Part shown: positions 60,446 through 64,000 of the stretch, piece after piece | Position numbering within the stretch: position 1 is the first letter of the stretch | Layout of the letters: every line of letters starts with the position of its first letter | Assembly (NCBI RefSeq): GCF_013408795.1 | Contig: NZ_JACCCC010000001.1 | Coordinates: 3,224,001-3,288,000 of the forward strand | Length of the DNA stretch: 64,000 nucleotides | Origin: Spinactinospora alkalitolerans | Lineage (GTDB): Bacteria; Actinomycetota; Actinomycetes; Streptosporangiales; Streptosporangiaceae | Direction of reading: 5' to 3' | Made by a program: the position numbers and the translations under genes | The notes under the pieces: model-generated | The model's database searches: none | Told to the model about the DNA's origin: nothing | Seen by the model: the letters and a program-made list of their open reading frames with translations, nothing else

Positions 60446-61612
60446 TCAATCGGCTTGCCGGAACTCCCTCGCGAACTCCCGGCGGACCGCCTCGGTGTGG
60501 CGGCCGAGTTCCACGCCCGGGCTGCGGACGGCGCCGGGACTCCTGCTGAACTTGGGCACCACGTTCGGCATGGGGACGGGTTCGGTGTAGCCGGGCACGG
60601 GCATCCGGACGATCATGTCGCGTGCGGCGTACTGCTCATCGCCGACGATGTCCTCCGGGGTGTAGATCCGGCCGCGCGGGATCCTGTACTCGTCGAGCCG
60701 CGCTTCGAGACGCTCGACTGCCAGCGCGCTCGCCCACCGCTGAATGATCTCGTCGAGTTCCGCGGCGTTCCTGCCGCGCGCCTGATGGGTGCTGAAGCGG
60801 TCGTCCGACTTCAGCTCCTCGCGCTCCATGGCCTCGCAGAGGCGACGGTAGAGGCCGTCGCTGTTAGCCGCGATGAGCACCTCGTGTCCGTCCGCGCTGG
60901 TGTAGACGTTCGACGGCGCGACACCAGGCAGGGTGCTGCCGGTCCGTGTTCGGGTGACACCGCCGAGTTCCCAGTCGGATATGAGTGATTCGGTGAGCGC
61001 GAAGGCGCTCTCGTACAGGGCTACGTCGACTTCCTGGCCGTGTCCGCTGCGGTCGCGCTCGTACAGGGCGGCGAGCGTGCCGTTGACCGCGAAGAGGCCG
61101 GCGAGTTCGTCGCCGAGGCTGACTCCGGCCCGGACCGGGGGCCTGTCCGGATAGCCGGCGAGTGCGCGGAGCCCGCTCATGGCCTCCGCGACGCTCCCGA
61201 ACCCCCGGTCGGCGGCGCGCGGCCCGGTCTGCCCGAAGCCCGAGACGTGGACCATGACGAGGCGCGGATTGTCCTCGGCCACGGATTCGTAGTCCAGCCC
61301 CCAGGAGGCGAGCCGTCCCGGCGCGAAGTTCTCGATGACGACGTCGACCTGCCGGAAGAGGTCAGCGGCGAGCGCACGGTCCCCCTCCTGCCTGAGGTCG
61401 AGCACGATCGACTCCTTGTTGCGGGCCAGCGAGGGCCACCACAGGCTCTGGCCGTTCTCGAGGACGCCCCAGCTCCGTATGGGGTCGCCATCGGGGGGTT
61501 CGATCTTGATCACCCGTGCCCCGTAGTCACCCAGGAGCTGGCCGGCGAACGGTCCGGCGATGAAGCCTCCGATCTCAACGACGGTGATTCCGTCCAAGGG
61601 CCCGTTCGTCAT
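60446..61612 (-). CDS. CaiB/BaiF-type class III CoA-transferase
   Basis: This 388-residue family III CoA-transferase has GITVVEIGGFIAGPFAGQLLGDYGARVIKIEPPDGDP at the start, NKESIVLDLRQ, and the catalytic Asp near residue 168 in VSLGDELAG. It would move CoA from a donor thioester to a carboxylic acid. It is next to a TetR regulator, and an HpaB-fold enzyme and an acyl-CoA dehydrogenase are divergent from them. The acid is unknown. The start ATG at 61612 has GGAGG upstream. Confidence 0.92.
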   Translation of the reverse strand: MTNGPLDGITVVEIGGFIAGPFAGQLLGDYGARVIKIEPPDGDPIRSWGVLENGQSLWWPSLARNKESIVLDLRQEGDRALAADLFRQVDVVIENFAPGRLASWGLDYESVAEDNPRLVMVHVSGFGQTGPRAADRGFGSVAEAMSGLRALAGYPDRPPVRAGVSLGDELAGLFAVNGTLAALYERDRSGHGQEVDVALYESAFALTESLISDWELGGVTRTRTGSTLPGVAPSNVYTSADGHEVLIAANSDGLYRRLCEAMEREELKSDDRFSTHQARGRNAAELDEIIQRWASALAVERLEARLDEYRIPRGRIYTPEDIVGDEQYAARDMIVRMPVPGYTEPVPMPNVVPKFSRSPGAVRSPGVELGRHTEAVRREFAREFRQAD

Positions 61613-61651
61613 CGGCCACCTCCTGCGTCTGCCCGGGTGAAGCAGCGGCTC

Positions 61652-62305
61652 CTACGTCCGGTTGCACCCGCACGCACATCCGGGGACGGGATGGAAGACG
61701 GTGCGGTACCAAAGGGCGCTGAGCGTGTCGATCGCGGTTTCGTCGTCGGGTACGTCCACATCCGGATCACCGCCCATCGCCATCCATGTCCAGCAGAACG
61801 ACTCCAGCATCGACACCAGGGCCGAGGCGAGGGTGCCATGGTCCAGGTCGACCCGATGGCCGGTCCGCTCCGCGCTCCTGATCCCGGCGAGCACGCCGCG
61901 GATCCCGGCGGCACGGTTCGCCTGCCAGCGGGCGGCGAACTCCGGATCGGTCATGGACATCTGGAACACGCCGATCATCTCCGGCAGGTACTTGCGGTAC
62001 GTGAGCCAGTAAGCACGGACCGCCCCTCTGATGCCTTCGAGCGGATCGCCGGTCCTGCTCTTCAGGGAGGCTTCGAGCACCTCGGTCGAGAACTGGTCCA
62101 GCAGGGCTTCGAGGATCTCCTCCTTGTTCTCGTAGTAGTTGTAGAAGGAGCCCGGCGAGCGCCCGGCCACTTCCGCGATGTCTGAGATCTTCGCGTTGAA
62201 ATACCCCTTCTCCGCGAACACCTGCCGCGCCGCTCCCAGGAACGCGGCTTCGGTTCGCTGCCCTTTCGGTGTGGCCGCCACCGTGTCCAACCCCCGATTC
62301 CTCAA
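61652..62305 (-). CDS. TetR-family transcriptional regulator
   Basis: This 217-residue regulator has the TetR helix-turn-helix (AARQVFAEKGYFNAKISDIAEVAGRSPGSFYNYYENKEEILEAL pattern, ~25-70) and a helical ligand-binding part. The C-terminal end has Cys residues (GCACGCN). The start is uncertain: TTG at 62305 has GGAAGG at five bases, while GTG at 62281 is possible. It is divergent from the HpaB-fold gene and likely controls both sides. An imperfect inverted repeat at 62399-62429 is the candidate operator. Confidence 0.88.
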   Translation of the reverse strand: MRNRGLDTVAATPKGQRTEAAFLGAARQVFAEKGYFNAKISDIAEVAGRSPGSFYNYYENKEEILEALLDQFSTEVLEASLKSRTGDPLEGIRGAVRAYWLTYRKYLPEMIGVFQMSMTDPEFAARWQANRAAGIRGVLAGIRSAERTGHRVDLDHGTLASALVSMLESFCWTWMAMGGDPDVDVPDDETAIDTLSALWYRTVFHPVPGCACGCNRT

Positions 62306-62398
62306 GCGCGCCTTCCAGAGCGCGCCGCATATCGTCGTCCGAGTCTAAATACAGCGAGTGTCGCCGCCGCCGCATGTCGTCTCCCATCGACGCTTGTC

Positions 62399-62429
62399 AT
62401 TTCCTGAAACTGAACTTAGCATCAGAAAT
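62399..62429. promoter_or_regulatory. Candidate TetR operator upstream of the HpaB-fold gene
   Basis: ATTTCCTGA (62399-62407) and TCAGAAAT (62422-62429) form an inverted repeat with one unpaired base. It is placed in the AT-rich part of the divergent promoter. The assignment is tentative. Confidence 0.35.
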
Positions 62430-62479
62430 ATGGCGCGGCAAAGCACCCGATCCCACCAGCCCCCCGAGGAGACGCCTTC

Positions 62480-63862
62480 ATGGTGATGATGACGAAGGCC
62501 GAGTACCTGGCCTCGCTCAACGACGGCCGACGGATCTTCGCCGACGGGGAGGAGATCAAGGACCTCACCACCCACCCGCAGTTCGCCACCTCTCTGGAGC
62601 TCGTCGGCGACGGATACGACAGGCATCACCGACCGGGCCGCGGCGCGTGCGGACCGTACTTCTCGATTCCGCACAGCCGGGAGGAGCTGAAGGAGCTCCT
62701 CGAAACGCTGCTCGGTTGGGACATGGTGACCGTGACCACTTCGCAGGGCCTGCTCGCGCTGCTCACCGCGGCCGCCCGGATGCGGTCGGCCCACCCCGAG
62801 TACGCCAAGCGCATCGAGGACTACTTCGACCACTGCAAGGACAACGACCTGCGCTGCGTGCAGGCGATCACCGACGCCAAGGGCGACCGCACGGTGGCGC
62901 CGGGCAAGCAGGAGGACCCGGACGTCTACACCCGCATCGTCGAGCGCCGTTCCGACGGCATCGTGGTGCGCGGCGCCAAACTGCACATCTCCTCGGCCTC
63001 GATCAGCCATGAACTGGTCGTCATGCCGACGAAGAAGATGAAGCCCGGCGAGGAGGACTGGGCCGTCGCCTGCGCCATCCCCGTCAACGCGCCCGGCGTC
63101 CGGATCGTCAACACCAACTACGCGCCGCGCGACCGACATGAGGACTTTCCGCACAGCTCCCGCCACAACATGCCGGAGGGCTTCGTCCTGCTCGACGACG
63201 TCTTCGTGCCGAACGAGCGCGTCTTCCTGGCCGGGGAGACGGACCACTCCGCCACGTTCGCCCACTCCCTCGGCCTGTGGGAGCGCCTGGGCGGAACCGC
63301 GCACCTGGTCGAGATCGGCGACACCCTGGTCGGCCTGGCGCAACTGATCGCCGAGTCCAACGGGACCCAGCGCATCTCCCACATCCGGGAGAAGATCGCC
63401 GAGATGGTCATCTACGCGACCCTGGTCCGCGCGGGCCTGGAGGCGGCGATCGCCAACGCCGAGCCCAGCCCGGAGGGCTGGTACTTCCCCAGCGAGCTGT
63501 TCACCAACGCCGCCAAGCATTTCGGCGCCGCCGAGTTCAGTCACATGGTCCGGCACCTGCACGACATTGGGGGCGGCTCCATCGTGACCGCGCCCTCCAT
63601 CGCGGACCTGGAGAACGAAGAGGTCGGCGAGCAGATCAAGAAGTACATGCACACGGTGGACGGCGTGGACGGGGAGTACCGGACCCGACTGTTCCACGCG
63701 ATCCGCGACTACACCGCGGACGCCTTCGGCGGCTGGCAGCTGGTCACCATGATCCAGTCGGGCGGCGGCCTCTACGCCCAGCGGCTCGTCTCGCGCAAGC
63801 ACTACGACATGGACAAGGCCAAGGCGCTCGCGCTGGAGGTCGTGAACGGCCCGAAGGGCTGA
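62480..63862 (+). CDS. HpaB-fold protein (4-hydroxyphenylacetate 3-hydroxylase/4-hydroxybutyryl-CoA dehydratase family)
   Basis: This 460-residue protein of the HpaB/AbfD superfamily shows AITDAKGDRTVAPGKQEDPDVYTRIVERRSDGIVVRGAK, HELVVMP, DDVFVPNERVFL and a C-terminal HDIGGGSIVTAPS. The spacing follows 4-hydroxybutyryl-CoA dehydratase, but the three Cys and one His that hold its iron-sulfur cluster are not at the expected places. A FADH2-using monooxygenase is therefore more likely. It starts at ATG 62480 behind GAGGAGA. With CaiB and an acyl-CoA dehydrogenase it may act on a CoA ester. Confidence 0.85.
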   Translation: MVMMTKAEYLASLNDGRRIFADGEEIKDLTTHPQFATSLELVGDGYDRHHRPGRGACGPYFSIPHSREELKELLETLLGWDMVTVTTSQGLLALLTAAARMRSAHPEYAKRIEDYFDHCKDNDLRCVQAITDAKGDRTVAPGKQEDPDVYTRIVERRSDGIVVRGAKLHISSASISHELVVMPTKKMKPGEEDWAVACAIPVNAPGVRIVNTNYAPRDRHEDFPHSSRHNMPEGFVLLDDVFVPNERVFLAGETDHSATFAHSLGLWERLGGTAHLVEIGDTLVGLAQLIAESNGTQRISHIREKIAEMVIYATLVRAGLEAAIANAEPSPEGWYFPSELFTNAAKHFGAAEFSHMVRHLHDIGGGSIVTAPSIADLENEEVGEQIKKYMHTVDGVDGEYRTRLFHAIRDYTADAFGGWQLVTMIQSGGGLYAQRLVSRKHYDMDKAKALALEVVNGPKG

Positions 63863-63872
63863 GCCCGCCGAT

Positions 63873-64000
63873 ATGACCATCACGCAAGAACGGCAGACCG
63901 ACCTGACCGACTTCCGCGACGGGCTCCGGGCCTTCCTGAGGAGGATCGCCGACGACTTCGGCGCCGGTGCGCGGCTGAGCGACGAGCACCAGGGCTGCGA
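63873..64000 (+). CDS. Acyl-CoA dehydrogenase, N-terminus (partial)
   Basis: The last 128 bases hold the first 42 codons of a gene starting 10 bases after the HpaB-fold stop. The peptide (TDLTDFRDGLRAFLRRIADDFGAGARLSDEHQGC) matches the N-terminal helical domain of acyl-CoA dehydrogenases. The rest lies beyond the window. Family assignment from such a short stretch is provisional. Confidence 0.55.
   Translation, partial: MTITQERQTDLTDFRDGLRAFLRRIADDFGAGARLSDEHQGC

Noticed and set aside
62480-63862. Assignment as 4-hydroxybutyryl-CoA dehydratase
   Set aside because: The overall motif order fits, but the CxxxC pair and the later His/Cys that bind the iron-sulfur cluster are not found.
1-64000. 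tRNA, rRNA, CRISPR or phage genes
   Set aside because: I read for tRNA-like arms, repeat-spacer patterns and phage structural or integrase genes and saw none. A covariance-model scan would settle small RNAs.

Overview
The window is high-GC chromosomal DNA with the habits of an actinomycete. Several genes appear to be transcribed without a leader, stop/start overlaps of the ATGA, GTGA and TTGA type are common, and there are F420-type and mycothiol-type enzyme families, many GntR/IclR/MarR/TetR regulators, and perfect hairpins between converging genes. A Nocardiopsaceae or related Streptosporangiales genome is my guess, by inference only. No rRNA, tRNA, CRISPR array or complete insertion sequence was seen. 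Most of the window is a run of small catabolic clusters, each with its own transporter and regulator.

Layout. 1-9.2 kb: start of a membrane protein, a U32-like barrel protein with an alpha-ketoglutarate-semialdehyde dehydrogenase, a secreted beta-propeller/amidohydrolase fusion, a secreted M14 carboxypeptidase, and a MarR regulator with a PPOX-type flavoenzyme. 9.2-13.2 kb: an amino-sugar (ManNAc type) cluster of sugar porter, GntR regulator, ROK kinase and NanE. 13.3-17.8 kb: mycothiol/DinB-type proteins, a serine beta-lactamase-like membrane protein and a VOC protein. 18.0-25.2 kb: two operons and a MarR gene for breakdown of an unidentified acid through CoA esters (MaoC, amidohydrolase, SDR, MHS transporter, acyl-CoA ligase, acyl-CoA dehydrogenase); both operons carry the same inverted-repeat operator. 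25.4-28.8 kb: a scarred region with gene remnants around a RibD-like reductase, a Ddn-hemerythrin fusion and a hydrolase. 28.8-32.7 kb: a carbohydrate ABC importer with an IclR gene. 32.96-33.34 kb: a 384-bp inverted-repeat element flanked by a 5-bp duplication. 33.4-39.9 kb: IclR, KDG-type kinase, deacetylase-like amidohydrolase, a D-serine-dehydratase/D-threonine-aldolase-like PLP enzyme, RidA and a sodium symporter, which together could break down an N-acylated amino-sugar acid. 40-44.5 kb: a mercuric-reductase-like flavoprotein preceded by a DUF427 remnant, an AhpD-like protein, a hydrolase and a sirtuin. 44.9-51.4 kb: stress-type genes (DUF2267, DUF2795), phosphomannose isomerase, SDR, FUSC-type protein and an F420 LLM enzyme. 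52.2-60.2 kb: a cluster closely resembling the trigonelline (tgn) degradation genes of Acinetobacter. 60.4-64 kb: CaiB, TetR, an HpaB-fold protein and the start of an acyl-CoA dehydrogenase.

The observations most worth following are the actinobacterial tgn-like cluster with a BCCT transporter and paired AA_synth proteins, the MITE-like element with its target duplication, the shared MarR operators, and the possible N-acyl-glucosaminate pathway. The assignments come from reading motifs and context; no database search was run.
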